A DNA stretch of 64,000 nucleotides from positions 1-64,000 of the forward strand of contig CAYSJJ010000003.1 in the NCBI GenBank assembly GCA_964431365.1. The letters run 5' to 3'. Source of the DNA: Geomobilibacter sp964431365 (GTDB lineage Bacteria > Desulfobacterota > Desulfuromonadia > Geobacterales > DSM-12255). The notes under the pieces were generated by a model that was not told the DNA's origin, made no database searches, and worked only from the letters and a program-made list of their open reading frames with translations. This document shows positions 36,203 through 45,457 of this stretch, in pieces (position 1 is the stretch's first letter; every line of letters begins with the position of its first letter). The translations under genes were made by a program, and so were the position numbers.

Positions 36203-37360
36203 TCAGACAAAAGTGGCGAAGACCCGGTTGGCAAGGAGAAGCCCCGGCCGGGTGAGGCGAAGCCGCTCCCCGGCCCGTTCCAGCAGGCCGTCGGCAACCA
36301 GTCCGGCGATCTCCGCCGGCCAGATGTCGTCGAAACCGCGCCCGAAGGCGGCCCGGAAGGTGTCGCCGCTCACCCCCTGCAACAGCCGCAAGCCCAGGAA
36401 CATGAACTCGCTCCTGGCCTCCTGTTCGGTCAGAACGGAGAGATCCATCTCAGCTGGAACGCCGCTGTCGATCGACTGTTGGTACTCCCTCAGCCCGGGC
36501 GGGTTATGCCAGCGCCTCCCCCAGCCGTCTGCCAGGAAGGAGTGGGCGCCGGCGCCGAACCCCAGGTAGCTGCCGCGCTGCCAATAGACCTGGTTGTGGC
36601 GGGAGCGGCGGCCCCGCCGGGCAAAGTTGGCGATCTCGTACGGCTCGAAACCGGAGGCGGTCAGGAGGTCACGGGTCGTTTCGATCATCCCCACCGCGCA
36701 CTCCTCGTCCGGCAGGTCGAGCTCGCCACGCTCCGCCGATGCGGCGAAGGGGGTCCCCTCCTCGATGGAGAGGCCATAGGCCGATATATGCTCCGGTCCC
36801 AGCGCAACCGCCTCGCCAAGGATGGCCTGCCACTGTTCCAGGCTCTGACCGGGGAGGGAGTGGATCAGGTCGATCCCCAGGTTGTCGAAACCGGCCCGGC
36901 GGGCAAGGTCCACTGCCAGGCCTGCCTCGGCTGCGGTGTGCACCCGTCCCAGCAGGGCCAGGAAACGGTCGTCCAGGGACTGAACCCCCAGGGAGAGGCG
37001 GTTTACGCCGGCGGAGCGGTAGCCGGATAGTGACGCGCGACTGACGGTCCCCGGATTGGCCTCCAGGGTCACCTCAATGTCGGCTGCCAGTCGGAAGTGA
37101 CGATCCGCCGCCTGGATCAGGAGCTCCACGAGCCCGGGTGCCAGGAGGGACGGGGTGCCGCCGCCGAGATAGAGGGTCGTTGCGGTCACCGGTCTCTCCA
37201 GGGTCGCGGCCCGCAGCGCCATCTCCCTGACCAGCAGCGCCGTGTACTCCTCCAGGGGGAGCGGGGCGTCGGCCACGGAGTTGAAATCGCAGTAACTGCA
37301 CTTCCGCACACAGAAGGGGATGTGGATATAGAGGGAGAGGGGGACGGACGTGCCGGGCAT
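36203..37360 (-). CDS. hemW: Radical SAM protein HemW (coproporphyrinogen oxidase-like)
   Basis: A 385-residue radical SAM protein. The iron-sulfur cysteines are Cys17, Cys21 and Cys24 in HIPFCVRKCSYCDF. YLGGGTPSLL and NRLSLGVQSLDDRFL are further signatures. The HemW type is thought to be a heme chaperone rather than a true coproporphyrinogen III oxidase, and this start close to the cluster is the HemW pattern. It directly follows the MASE3 kinase gene with no gap. Several heme proteins and ccsA are in the window. Confidence 0.92.
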   Translation of the reverse strand: MPGTSVPLSLYIHIPFCVRKCSYCDFNSVADAPLPLEEYTALLVREMALRAATLERPVTATTLYLGGGTPSLLAPGLVELLIQAADRHFRLAADIEVTLEANPGTVSRASLSGYRSAGVNRLSLGVQSLDDRFLALLGRVHTAAEAGLAVDLARRAGFDNLGIDLIHSLPGQSLEQWQAILGEAVALGPEHISAYGLSIEEGTPFAASAERGELDLPDEECAVGMIETTRDLLTASGFEPYEIANFARRGRRSRHNQVYWQRGSYLGFGAGAHSFLADGWGRRWHNPPGLREYQQSIDSGVPAEMDLSVLTEQEARSEFMFLGLRLLQGVSGDTFRAAFGRGFDDIWPAEIAGLVADGLLERAGERLRLTRPGLLLANRVFATFV

Positions 37361-39343
37361 CTACTCCTGACCTCCGGCCCGCGCCTCTTCCGGCAGCGTG
37401 AAATAAAAGGTCGCCCCCTGGCCCGGTCTCCCCTCGGCCCAGATCCGTCCCTTATGACGGTCGATTATCCGCTGTACCGTGGCCAGGCCGATGCCGGTCC
37501 CTTCAAAATCGGCGGCTGTGGAGAGGCGCTGGAAGGGGGTAAAGAGCTGCCCCGCCTCGGCCGGGTCGAAGCCGATCCCGTTGTCCCGGACGAAGAAGGC
37601 CTGGACACCCTCCTTTTCGCACCGGCCGACCTCGATTTCGGCCCCCTCCCTGCTCCTCGTGTACTTCCAGGCATTGCCGATCAGGTTCTGCAGGGCTATC
37701 CTGAGCAGTCTGCCATCCCCTTCGGCAACCAGGCCGGGGACGACGGAAACGGCCACCCGTCGCCCAGGCTCTGTCGCTGCCAACTCCAGTGCCACCCCCT
37801 GCGCCATCGAACTGAGATCGACCGCCTCGTGCGTCAAGGGGGAGCGGGAGAGGCGGGCAAACTTCAGGAGGGTGTCGATCAGCTGGTCCATCCGTTTGGT
37901 TTCCCGATGGATGCCGGCGACGAACTCCCGGCACTGTTCGTCCAGCCTGGTGCCGTAAAGCTCCAGAATGATCTGGCTGAAGCCGCTGATGTTCGTGAGC
38001 GGCCGCCGCAGGTCGTGGGAGACCGAGGAGTTGAAGGCGTCCAGCTCCCGGTTGGCCCCTTCCAGTTCACGGTTGACCCTTTCCAACTCCTGGTTGGAGG
38101 ACTCCAGGTCCTGAAGGGCCGCTTCCAGTTCGCAGTTGCTCTCCTCCAGTTCATCATTGCGGTTCAGCAGATCGGCATTGAGTGACTCGATCTCCTTCTC
38201 GGCCCGCCTCCGCTCGGTAACGTCGACCATGACCGTCAGCGACCGGGTTATCTCTCCCGCCTCGTTTCGCTCGGCGACGGCCGAGAGCAGCACGTCCATC
38301 ATCTCGCCATTCTTCTTTACCAACCGGTACGGGACATCCTGCAGGGAACCGGTGCGATAGTAGACCGGCAATATGACCTTCAAGGCGTAGCGGCGTGACT
38401 CTTCGGTCATGAACGCGACCGTCTTCCGCCCCAGGACCTCGTCCCGGGTATACCCCAGCTGTTCGAGCCAGTAGTTGCTCACGTTCAGCAGGTTCCCTGC
38501 CTGGTCGATGGAGTGGAGCATGACCGGGGTATGTTCGTAGAGGAAGCGGTAGCGCTCCTCGCTCTGCTTCAACTCCCGGAAAAGGAGATCGTAGGGGCGG
38601 GCGAGTCCGGTTTCCACCAGTGCCCGGTAGATCAGCAGGAAGCCCCCCACCTTGAAGAGGTGGCCGGCCATGTTGGCGATGCCGTAGACATCCACGTAGA
38701 GGGTAAAAGAGAGCTCGGCAACGACCAGCAAGATGATCGTGCCGGTCATGAAGCGGAGCACGCGCCGGTCAAAGGCTTCCCGTTCCCGCTGCAGGAAGAG
38801 GAGAGCAGCGAGGAGGATGAAGGAGATCAGGTATTCACTCCCCTTTTTGAAGGGGGTCAGCCCCACCCCCTCGACAAAACAGGTCGGAAAGTGACCGGAA
38901 AATACGGATGCCAGCAGCAGGAGAACAACGGCGGCATAGCCGGCCAGCATGAATGCCGGTCTGAACGTGCGGTGCAAAAAGAGCGGGGCAATGAGCAGGG
39001 AAACGCTCTGCAGGTAGCGGGCGGCTATCCAGAGCTGGGTCGGCAGGTTTGCGCCGCTGCCGGGAAAGACCCCCATGTTTTTGTAGGCCAGGGTATGAAG
39101 CAGGTCCACCAGGGCGACGAACAGGGAGGCGATGCCGATGAAGAGGAGGTAGTTGTTGGCAAGAAAACGACGGGCGTTCCAGGCGATAACGAAGACCGCG
39201 CATGCCACCACGACGGAGAAGAGCTCCACGAGGGAATGGAACAGGAGGTAGTTCTGCCTGCTGGTCAGGTAGAGGCCTGCCGGAACCATGATGCCGAGCA
39301 TGGCAGCTGCCGTTTTGTGGCGAATCGTTGTCTGTCCGGCCAT
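37361..39343 (-). CDS. MASE3-PAS sensor histidine kinase
   Basis: A 660-residue membrane sensor kinase. The first ~240 residues form about seven or eight membrane segments of the MASE3 type (LLHTLAYKNMGVFPG is characteristic). A PAS domain follows (EHTPVMLHSIDQAGNLLNVS). A long coiled coil has repeated ESSNQEL, RVNREL and GANREL units. The phosphoacceptor His is in SSVSHDLRRPLTNI. The HATPase domain has IGNAWKYTRS, DNGIGFDPAEAGQLF and GTGIGLATVQRIIDRH. The stop codon abuts the hemW start codon. The ligand and partner are unknown. Confidence 0.9.
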   Translation of the reverse strand: MAGQTTIRHKTAAAMLGIMVPAGLYLTSRQNYLLFHSLVELFSVVVACAVFVIAWNARRFLANNYLLFIGIASLFVALVDLLHTLAYKNMGVFPGSGANLPTQLWIAARYLQSVSLLIAPLFLHRTFRPAFMLAGYAAVVLLLLASVFSGHFPTCFVEGVGLTPFKKGSEYLISFILLAALLFLQREREAFDRRVLRFMTGTIILLVVAELSFTLYVDVYGIANMAGHLFKVGGFLLIYRALVETGLARPYDLLFRELKQSEERYRFLYEHTPVMLHSIDQAGNLLNVSNYWLEQLGYTRDEVLGRKTVAFMTEESRRYALKVILPVYYRTGSLQDVPYRLVKKNGEMMDVLLSAVAERNEAGEITRSLTVMVDVTERRRAEKEIESLNADLLNRNDELEESNCELEAALQDLESSNQELERVNRELEGANRELDAFNSSVSHDLRRPLTNISGFSQIILELYGTRLDEQCREFVAGIHRETKRMDQLIDTLLKFARLSRSPLTHEAVDLSSMAQGVALELAATEPGRRVAVSVVPGLVAEGDGRLLRIALQNLIGNAWKYTRSREGAEIEVGRCEKEGVQAFFVRDNGIGFDPAEAGQLFTPFQRLSTAADFEGTGIGLATVQRIIDRHKGRIWAEGRPGQGATFYFTLPEEARAGGQE

Positions 39344-39544
39344 GCGTGGTTCCCTGGGGTGCTGCGGCTATTTTGTCACATGAACGTGCTATAATAGTAC
39401 ATTGCGGCGATGAATAAAAGAGGTGTCGTGTCGACGCGGGGGAAGCTTCTGCGGCTGTGCCGTTGCCGCCCACGTACAAGGCTTGAATCCGTTGGAATTA
39501 TCCCGTAAACTGCCACCGTTCGAGAACACCTTCAGGAGGTTCCC

Positions 39545-40324
39545 ATGCCCCGCACCGTCAAAACCGCCGCCGTTCAGTTCACCATCGCCCTCGGCGAGAT
39601 CGAGCCCAACCTGGCCCATGTCCGTAGCGAGCTGGCGCGGCTGGCCGAGGCCGGCACCAGGCTGGTGGTGCTGCCGGAGATGTGGGCCACCGGCTTTGCC
39701 TACAAGCAGCTGAACGAGCTGGCCCAGCGGACAGCGGGAATCGTCGGAGAGCTCGCCCTCCTCTCCCGTCAGTACGGCATGGTGATCGTCGGCAGCCTCC
39801 CCGAGCCCCACGACGGCAAGGTCTACAACACCGCCTACGTCCTGGACAACGGCGAACTAAAGGGGACGTACCGGAAGATCCATCTCTTCTCCCTCATGCA
39901 GGAGGACCGCTCCTTTGACGGCGGCGATTCCTGGCTTCTGGTGGAGACCAGTGTCGGCAAGCTCGGTGTCTTCATCTGCTACGATCTCCGCTTCCCGGAA
40001 CTGGCGCGCCGGCTGGCCGTCGAAGGGGCGGAGGTTCTGGTGGTCCCCGGCGAATGGCCGAAGCCCAGGGAGGAGCACTGGCGGACCCTGTTGCGGGCAC
40101 GGGCCATCGAGAACCAGCTCTTCGTGGTCTCCGCCAACTGTTGCGGCATCGTCGGCAAGCTCGACTTCTTCGGCATGAGCATGATAATCGGACCGAAGGG
40201 GGAGGTGCTGGCCGAAGGGGGGTACGAACCGACAGCGGTCAGCGCCACCATCGACTTCGGCGAGATGGCGGCCTGGCGCGAGCAGATACCCTGCTTCAAC
40301 GACCGCAAGCCCGAATACTATTAG
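39545..40324 (+). CDS. Carbon-nitrogen hydrolase, omega-amidase-like nitrilase
   Basis: A 259-residue soluble amidase of the nitrilase superfamily. The catalytic triad is visible: Glu45 in VVLPEMWATG, Lys111 in YRKIHLF and Cys145 in FICYDLRFPE. The layout resembles YafV-type omega-amidases, which hydrolyse alpha-ketoglutaramate-like compounds, but the substrate cannot be proven from sequence. AGGAGG is five bases before the ATG. The gene lies upstream of a repeat and tolQ, and a separate promoter precedes tolQ. Confidence 0.9.
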   Translation: MPRTVKTAAVQFTIALGEIEPNLAHVRSELARLAEAGTRLVVLPEMWATGFAYKQLNELAQRTAGIVGELALLSRQYGMVIVGSLPEPHDGKVYNTAYVLDNGELKGTYRKIHLFSLMQEDRSFDGGDSWLLVETSVGKLGVFICYDLRFPELARRLAVEGAEVLVVPGEWPKPREEHWRTLLRARAIENQLFVVSANCCGIVGKLDFFGMSMIIGPKGEVLAEGGYEPTAVSATIDFGEMAAWREQIPCFNDRKPEYY

Positions 40325-40325
40325 C

Positions 40326-40447
40326 AGGTTGCTGAAAAACAGCCATCTCGCCGCCGTCCTCGCAAGCTCCTCGGTGCGGCGTAGCGCCGCTACGCCTCCC
40401 TCGAAGCTTTCTGCGGGTGCGACGATATGACTATTTTTGAGCAACCT
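40326..40447 (+). repeat. Full copy of the ~121-bp hairpin element
   Basis: It begins two bases after the nitrilase stop codon. Its sequence is nearly identical to the copy at 23057 (one seen change, CGATATGA for CGATCTGA), with the centre GGCGTAGC-GCC-GCTACGCC. It lies upstream of the tolQ promoter. Confidence 0.93.
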
Positions 40448-40518
40448 TGAGTTATCAATATCCTGTTAGGCCACGCGCCCTGTGGGCGCCTCCATAGTCG
40501 GATTCAGGTTGAAATCTG

Positions 40519-40547
40519 TTGACTTGCCGGATGCAGAGGACTATTTA
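40519..40547 (+). promoter_or_regulatory. Sigma-70-type promoter of the tol operon
   Basis: TTGACT (40519-40524) and TATTTA (40542-40547) are separated by 17 bases. The tolQ start codon is 78 bases beyond the -10. Confidence 0.6.
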
Positions 40548-40624
40548 AAGTGCTCAAAGCAGCAAAGCCCAAACCGGGGTGTGCATGAGAAGCGCCCCTA
40601 CCCAAGCACCGGAGGTGTCCCACC

Positions 40625-41299
40625 GTGTCATTGTTCGCCGGTACCGGCCTCGTCGTCAAACTGGTCCTCTTCGTCCTCCTCTATTTTTCCGTTGTCTCCT
40701 GGGGGATCATCTTCTACAAGCTGCTCCAGGTTCACCGTGCCAACAGCGAGTCCGAACGCTTCCTGGACTTTTTCTGGAAGACCAAGCGCTTCGACGCCAT
40801 CAACGGCCAGCTTGACCGGTTCGCCAACGCCCCCCTCTCCGTACTCTTCAGCGAAGGGTACAGCGAGCTGAAGAAGCTGATGGACAGAGGCGAGGAAAAG
40901 GCCGACCCGACCGTCATCAGCACCGACCTGGGGGGGATCGACAACATCGCCCGGGCCCTGCGGCGCGCCACCACCTCCGAGATCACCCGGCTGGAAAAAT
41001 ATACCACCTTCCTGGCCACCACCGGCTCCACCGCACCGTTCATCGGCCTCTTCGGCACGGTCTGGGGGATCATGACCGCCTTCAAGGGGATCGGCGAGAC
41101 CGGTTCCGCCTCCCTGGCAGTCGTTGCCCCCGGTATCGCCGAGGCCCTCATCGCCACGGCCATCGGTCTGGTGGCCGCCATCCCGGCGGTCATGGCGTAC
41201 AATCACTTCCAGCACAAGATCAGGGTGCTGATCGGCGAGATGGACAACTTCTCCACCGAATTCCTCAACATCGTCCAGCGCTCCATAGCGAAGAAATAG
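40625..41299 (+). CDS. tolQ: TolQ/ExbB-type proton channel subunit
   Basis: TolQ is an inner-membrane proton channel that powers TolA movement during outer-membrane constriction. It has 224 residues, with an N-terminal membrane segment, a cytoplasmic loop and two C-terminal segments (TTGSTAPFIGLFGTVWGIM and GIAEALIATAIGLVAAIPAV). The start is GTG with GGAGGTG upstream. The following tolR, tolA-like, tolB and pal genes mark it as TolQ rather than ExbB. Confidence 0.95.
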   Translation: MSLFAGTGLVVKLVLFVLLYFSVVSWGIIFYKLLQVHRANSESERFLDFFWKTKRFDAINGQLDRFANAPLSVLFSEGYSELKKLMDRGEEKADPTVISTDLGGIDNIARALRRATTSEITRLEKYTTFLATTGSTAPFIGLFGTVWGIMTAFKGIGETGSASLAVVAPGIAEALIATAIGLVAAIPAVMAYNHFQHKIRVLIGEMDNFSTEFLNIVQRSIAKK

Positions 41300-41308
41300 G
41301 ATTACGCC

Positions 41309-41719
41309 ATGGAAATAGGGAGCAGAAACAACGATCGCGGCACCATGTCCCAGATCAACGTCACCCCGCTGGTGGACGTCATGCTGGTGCTCCTGGTGAT
41401 CTTCATGGTGACGGCCCCCATGATGCAGCAGGGGGTGCAGGTGAACCTCCCCAAGGCCGACACCAAGTCCCTGAGCGCCAAGGAGGAGGCGATCGTCGTC
41501 TCCATCGACCGTCAGGGTAAGCTCTTCATCGACCGGACCGAGGTCCCCGCTGGGACCCTCAAGGAAAAGCTGACCGGCATGCTGGCCAACCGGACCAAGA
41601 AAGAGGTGTTCCTCAAGGCGGACCGAGACGTCCCCTACGGTGAGGTGGTCCGCGCCATGGCCGAGATCAAGGGGGCCGGCGTAGAGCGCCTCGGCATGGT
41701 CACCGAGCCAGCCAGGTAG
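41309..41719 (+). CDS. tolR: TolR/ExbD-type proton channel subunit
   Basis: TolR partners TolQ in proton use. It has 136 residues with a single membrane segment bearing the essential Asp: SQINVTPLVDVMLVLLVIFM. The C-terminal periplasmic domain has KEVFLKADRDVPYGEVVRAM. It lies nine bases after tolQ and two before the TolA-like gene, which fits one operon. Confidence 0.95.
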   Translation: MEIGSRNNDRGTMSQINVTPLVDVMLVLLVIFMVTAPMMQQGVQVNLPKADTKSLSAKEEAIVVSIDRQGKLFIDRTEVPAGTLKEKLTGMLANRTKKEVFLKADRDVPYGEVVRAMAEIKGAGVERLGMVTEPAR

Positions 41720-41721
41720 CG

Positions 41722-42501
41722 ATGTCCCATACGCTGCACCGCACAGAACAGGGGCCGGGGTGGATGTTCTTCTCCTCCTTCCTCCTCCACGCCCTGGTAT
41801 TTTCCCTCGTTACGTTCTTCCACTCCTTCCTGCCAGCACCGATCGAGGAACCGGTCTACTACGTGGATGTGGTCAACCTCCCCGTGGCCGCGCCACAGGC
41901 CGGCAGCGCCACGCCGGGCAAGGCGCCGGAGCCGGCCGCACCGGTGGCGCCACCGTCACCGAAGCCTCCCATGACCCTCCCTGCCAAGCCAGCTGAAAAG
42001 GGGGCGACCAAGGGGACCGCTCCGGTCAAGCCGGCAACCCAGGCTGCGCCAGGCGGCAAATCACCGGCCGGCGGCGACGAGGCCGCGCAGCTGAACGAGC
42101 GCCTGAAGCGGCTGGAGCGTGACGCTGAGGCGAAACACGAGGCCGCGGCCCTGGAGGCGCTCAAGCGGAAGGTTGCCGCCGGCGGAAGGGCCGGCATGCC
42201 GGCCGGCAGCGGAACCCAGGCCGGCAGCGACTACGGCTCCTACATCCAGTCCCGGCTCCGGGATGCGCTGACCCAGACCATCGCCTACCAGAGCAAGCGC
42301 CCGGAAACCGCGGTCCGGCTCTTTATCGACAAGAACGGCAAGCTGCTCCGCACGGTCATGGAGCGGAGTTCCCGCGATCCCCTCTTCAACGATGCGGTCA
42401 TGCGCGCCATCGAGAAGGCCAAGACGTCCTTCCCTCCCCCTCCCACCGGCAGGCAGTTCGAAAAGCTCTTTGTGTTCAGTCCAGAAGAGGTCAGCAAGTG
42501 A
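41722..42501 (+). CDS. tolA: TolA-like/TonB C-terminal envelope linker
   Basis: A 259-residue protein with an N-terminal membrane anchor (SSFLLHALVFSLVTFF), a Pro/Ala/Lys-rich periplasmic linker (about 55-130), a helix with a coiled-coil pattern, and a C-terminal TonB/TolA-type domain (LFIDKNGKLLRTVMERSS, DAVMRAIEKAK, FPPPPTG). It links the TolQR motor to the TolB-Pal complex. The linker is much shorter than in E. coli TolA, and the end resembles TonB, so TonB-like use is possible. Its position between tolR and tolB supports TolA. Confidence 0.85.
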   Translation: MSHTLHRTEQGPGWMFFSSFLLHALVFSLVTFFHSFLPAPIEEPVYYVDVVNLPVAAPQAGSATPGKAPEPAAPVAPPSPKPPMTLPAKPAEKGATKGTAPVKPATQAAPGGKSPAGGDEAAQLNERLKRLERDAEAKHEAAALEALKRKVAAGGRAGMPAGSGTQAGSDYGSYIQSRLRDALTQTIAYQSKRPETAVRLFIDKNGKLLRTVMERSSRDPLFNDAVMRAIEKAKTSFPPPPTGRQFEKLFVFSPEEVSK

Positions 42502-43787
42502 TGCGACGATTCGTCTTTTTTCTACTTCTCATCTCGGTCGCCGGTCTGCCGTCGACCCTTCTCTGCCAGGAAGAATTCATCAGGGTGACCGCCCCCGGCA
42601 ATAAGCCGCTTACCCTGATGGTGGCGCCGCCGGTCCCGCTGGAGGGGGGGGGCCAGGCCGCCATCGGCAAGGAGGTGACGGAGGTCTTCCAGTTCGACCT
42701 GACCCTTGCCGGCCCCTTCACCGTGAGTACCCCATCGGTAACGGAGAACCGCGGCATCCGCCCGGGCGAGTTCTCCTTCGCCCCGTGGCAGAACGCCGGG
42801 GCCACCCTGCTCCTCAAGTCCGGCTATACCGTCAGCGGGACGACCCTGATCCTGGAATTCCGCCTCTACGACGTGGTCCGCGAGCGGGAGCTGCTGGCCA
42901 AGCGCTACTCCGGAACCATGAAGGAGCTCCGCCGGATGGCGCACACCTTCAGCGACGACGTGCTGCTGATCGCCACGGGAGAGCGCGGTCCCTTCACCGG
43001 CAAGGTTGCCTTTGTCTCCAAGGCGACAGGGAACAAGGAACTCTACCTGATGGATTATGACGGGTTCAATCTCCAGCGCCTCACCAAAAACGGCTCCATC
43101 AACCTGAACCCCGACTTTTCCCCCGATGGTCGGGAGCTGATCTATACCTCCTACAAGAAGGGGAATCCCGACCTCTACCGCCGGGAGCTGTTCACCGGCG
43201 CCGAGGCGCGCACCTCCTCCAGCCGGGGCATCAACGTCACCGGCACCTGGTCGCCGGATGGCAAAAAGATCGCCCTGGCCCTGAGCAAGGACGGCAATTC
43301 CGAGATCTACCTGATCAACCGGGACGGCAAGCAGCCGACCCGTCTTACCAACAACCCGGCCATCGACGTCTCGCCGGCCTGGTCGCCGAACGGGCGCCAG
43401 ATCGCTTTTGTCTCCGACCGGCTGGGCAAGCCGCAGGTCTTCGTGATGAACGCGGACGGGAGCAACGTGCGCCGCCTGACCACCGAGGGGGCCTACAATG
43501 TCAGTCCCCGCTGGTCGCCCAAGGGAGACCGGATCGTCTACTGCCGGCAGCAGGGGGAGTTCCAGATCCACTCGATCAATGCCGACGGTAGCGGCGATGT
43601 CCAGCTCACCTCCCAGGGGGGGAACGAGCACCCCCGCTGGTCGCCGGACGGCCGGTTCATCATCTTCAGCTCCACCCGCGACGGCCGCGAGGCGATCTAC
43701 GTGATGCGAGCCGACGGGAGTGGCCAGACACGGGTTTCCAGGGGGAAGGCGAGCGACTCCCATCCCACCTGGTCGGTCCGCTGGTAG
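42501..43787 (+). CDS. tolB: Tol-Pal system protein TolB
   Basis: TolB is a periplasmic beta-propeller that binds Pal and TolA. It has 428 residues with a signal peptide and an N-terminal D1 domain. About five WD40-like TolB repeats follow, each containing a SPDG or SPxG turn (DFSPDGRELIY, TWSPDGKKIAL, AWSPNGRQIAF, RWSPKGDRIVY, RWSPDGRFIIF). The ATG overlaps the tolA-like stop by one base. A GTG three bases upstream is an alternative with better spacing to AGAGG. Confidence 0.96.
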   Translation: MRRFVFFLLLISVAGLPSTLLCQEEFIRVTAPGNKPLTLMVAPPVPLEGGGQAAIGKEVTEVFQFDLTLAGPFTVSTPSVTENRGIRPGEFSFAPWQNAGATLLLKSGYTVSGTTLILEFRLYDVVRERELLAKRYSGTMKELRRMAHTFSDDVLLIATGERGPFTGKVAFVSKATGNKELYLMDYDGFNLQRLTKNGSINLNPDFSPDGRELIYTSYKKGNPDLYRRELFTGAEARTSSSRGINVTGTWSPDGKKIALALSKDGNSEIYLINRDGKQPTRLTNNPAIDVSPAWSPNGRQIAFVSDRLGKPQVFVMNADGSNVRRLTTEGAYNVSPRWSPKGDRIVYCRQQGEFQIHSINADGSGDVQLTSQGGNEHPRWSPDGRFIIFSSTRDGREAIYVMRADGSGQTRVSRGKASDSHPTWSVRW

Positions 43788-43814
43788 GAATGTAGCCGGG
43801 TGTATGATATCTAC

Positions 43815-43842
43815 TTGAAATGAGAGGTTGCTGGTGTATAAT
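43815..43842 (+). promoter_or_regulatory. Sigma-70-type promoter upstream of pal
   Basis: TTGAAA (43815-43820) and a perfect TATAAT (43837-43842) are 16 bases apart in the tolB-pal gap. It allows pal to be made independently of tolQRAB. Confidence 0.75.
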
Positions 43843-43894
43843 TCGGCCTGCTGAGGTCAGCTAATGAATTTTTTCAACTATCAAGGAGGAGACA

Positions 43895-44479
43895 ATGCGC
43901 AAGGGAGTGTTCGGTCTGGCAGTGGTGCTCTGTGTCGGCATGCTGATTGCCGGCGGTTGTGCTAAAGAGGAACTGGTGAAGAAGGATGAGCCGGTGGCAC
44001 CTTCCCTGGCGCCGGTAACCCAGCCGACCAAGCAGCCGGCCCAGGCGCCGGTACCGACCGAGCCGGTGCAGAGTCAGCCGGTCAAGGGGAGCACCGCCGT
44101 CGAAGGGGTCGTCGCGGATAGCCAGGCGGTTGCCCAGGCTCCGGAAGTCAAACTCCAGACGGTCTATTACGATTTCGATTCCTACGTCCTTACTCAGGCG
44201 TCCCGGGATACCCTTTACAGCAATGCCGAGTACCTCCTGAAGAAGTACAACGGCAAGATTCAGGTCGAGGGGCACTGCGACGAGCGTGGTTCCGACGAGT
44301 ACAACCTGGCCCTGGGTGAGAAGCGGGCCAAGGCGGCACTGAACTACCTGACGACCCTGGGGGTGCCGGCCGACCGCCTCACCTTCATCAGCTACGGCAA
44401 GGAGAAACCGGCCGATCCCGGTCACGACGAGGCTGCCTGGGCAAAGAATCGCCGCGCCGAATTCGTCATCGTGAAGTAG
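43895..44479 (+). CDS. pal: Peptidoglycan-associated lipoprotein Pal
   Basis: Pal anchors the outer membrane to peptidoglycan and binds TolB. It has 194 residues with a lipobox IAGGC and Cys22 as the lipid site. A Pro/Gln/Val linker follows, then an OmpA-type peptidoglycan-binding domain (VYYDFDSYVL, VEGHCDERGSDEYNLALGEKRA, NRRAEFVI). A strong ribosome site, AAGGAGGA, precedes the ATG. A promoter lies upstream and a terminator downstream at 44497, so it can be a separate unit. Confidence 0.96.
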   Translation: MRKGVFGLAVVLCVGMLIAGGCAKEELVKKDEPVAPSLAPVTQPTKQPAQAPVPTEPVQSQPVKGSTAVEGVVADSQAVAQAPEVKLQTVYYDFDSYVLTQASRDTLYSNAEYLLKKYNGKIQVEGHCDERGSDEYNLALGEKRAKAALNYLTTLGVPADRLTFISYGKEKPADPGHDEAAWAKNRRAEFVIVK

Positions 44480-44496
44480 GGGATACGATCATTGCA

Positions 44497-44528
44497 GCAA
44501 AAAGGAGCCGTCAGCGGCTCCTTTTTGC
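44497..44528 (+). terminator. Intrinsic terminator after pal
   Basis: GCAAAAAGGAGCCG and CGGCTCCTTTTTGC form a perfect 14-bp stem with a four-base loop (TCAG), with a T run at the end of the stem, 18 bases after the pal stop codon. Confidence 0.9.
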
Positions 44529-44549
44529 TATCTGCCATGGAGGTATGAA

Positions 44550-45374
44550 ATGAAACGCAGCAGTATGCTTACCCTGGCCGTCGGCGTCTCACTCCTGGCC
44601 GGGTGCGCCACCAGGAGCGACATGGATTCGGCCATGCGAGACCTGGAGGAGATGAAGGGGCGGCTCCTCTCCGTGGAGAAGGAGGTCGGCGGCGTGAAGA
44701 CCGAGACCAAGGAGGGGCTGGAAAAGAGCACCCAGGGGCTCCTGAAGGAGGTCGAAAGCCAGCGGAAAATTGTCGCCGACCTGCAGGCGTCACTGGACAG
44801 CGCAAAAGTGGATATGCAGGTGCTGGCCGGGAAGGTGGACGATCTCTCCCTGGCGGGAAAGAAGCCGGCAGAGGAGCTGTCGCTGCTGCGGGAGGATACG
44901 GGCCGGCGCATAACCTCCCTGGAAGAACGGCTCGGCAAGCTTGAAAAAGGGGTGGACGAGTCCCGCAAGCAGGCAGCCGAAGCGGCCGCCAAGGCCCTGG
45001 CAACGCCTGACGGCCTGTACCAGCAGGGGCGCGACGCCTACAAGGCCGGGGACCTGGCCAAATCCCGCGAGGCCTTCACCGCGTTCCTGGAGAAGTACCC
45101 CTCCCACGAGCTGGCGGCCAATGCCCGTTACTGGCTGGGAGAAACCTGGTACAGCGAGAAGAATTACGAGCAGGCTATCCTCGAGTACCAGAAGGTGATC
45201 AAGGAACACCCGGGCAAGGAAAAGGTCCCGGCGGCCATGCTGAAGCAGGCGCTCGCCTTCCGGGAACTGGGTGACACCAAGAGCGCCCGGTTCATCCTGA
45301 AGAAGATCGTCGAGGACTTCCCTCTGTCCGAAGAGGCGGGACCGGCCAAGGAGAAGCTGAAGGAGATGAAGTAG
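44550..45374 (+). CDS. cpoB: CpoB/YbgF-type Tol-Pal coordination lipoprotein
   Basis: CpoB/YbgF coordinates peptidoglycan synthesis with outer-membrane constriction. It has 274 residues. The N-terminus carries the lipobox LLAGC with Cys19, so it is predicted to be a lipoprotein rather than soluble like the E. coli protein. A long coiled coil (about 25-145) is followed by a TPR region (about 150-270) with YQQGRDAYKAGDLAKSREAF, ARYWLGETWYSEKNYEQAI and ALAFRELGDTKSA. It comes last in the tol-pal order. Confidence 0.92.
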   Translation: MKRSSMLTLAVGVSLLAGCATRSDMDSAMRDLEEMKGRLLSVEKEVGGVKTETKEGLEKSTQGLLKEVESQRKIVADLQASLDSAKVDMQVLAGKVDDLSLAGKKPAEELSLLREDTGRRITSLEERLGKLEKGVDESRKQAAEAAAKALATPDGLYQQGRDAYKAGDLAKSREAFTAFLEKYPSHELAANARYWLGETWYSEKNYEQAILEYQKVIKEHPGKEKVPAAMLKQALAFRELGDTKSARFILKKIVEDFPLSEEAGPAKEKLKEMK

Positions 45375-45402
45375 AGGTACTGACGAATAGACCTTAATGA
45401 CG

Positions 45403-45427
45403 AAAGGCGGGATCGCTCCCGCCTTTT
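45403..45427. terminator. Bidirectional terminator between cpoB and tatB
   Basis: AAAGGCGGGA and TCCCGCCTTT form a ten-bp stem with a TCGC loop between the convergent cpoB and tatB genes. A short T run follows on the plus strand. Confidence 0.75.
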
Positions 45428-45457
45428 CCAGTTTTTATTACAGGGGATGTTGCCGGC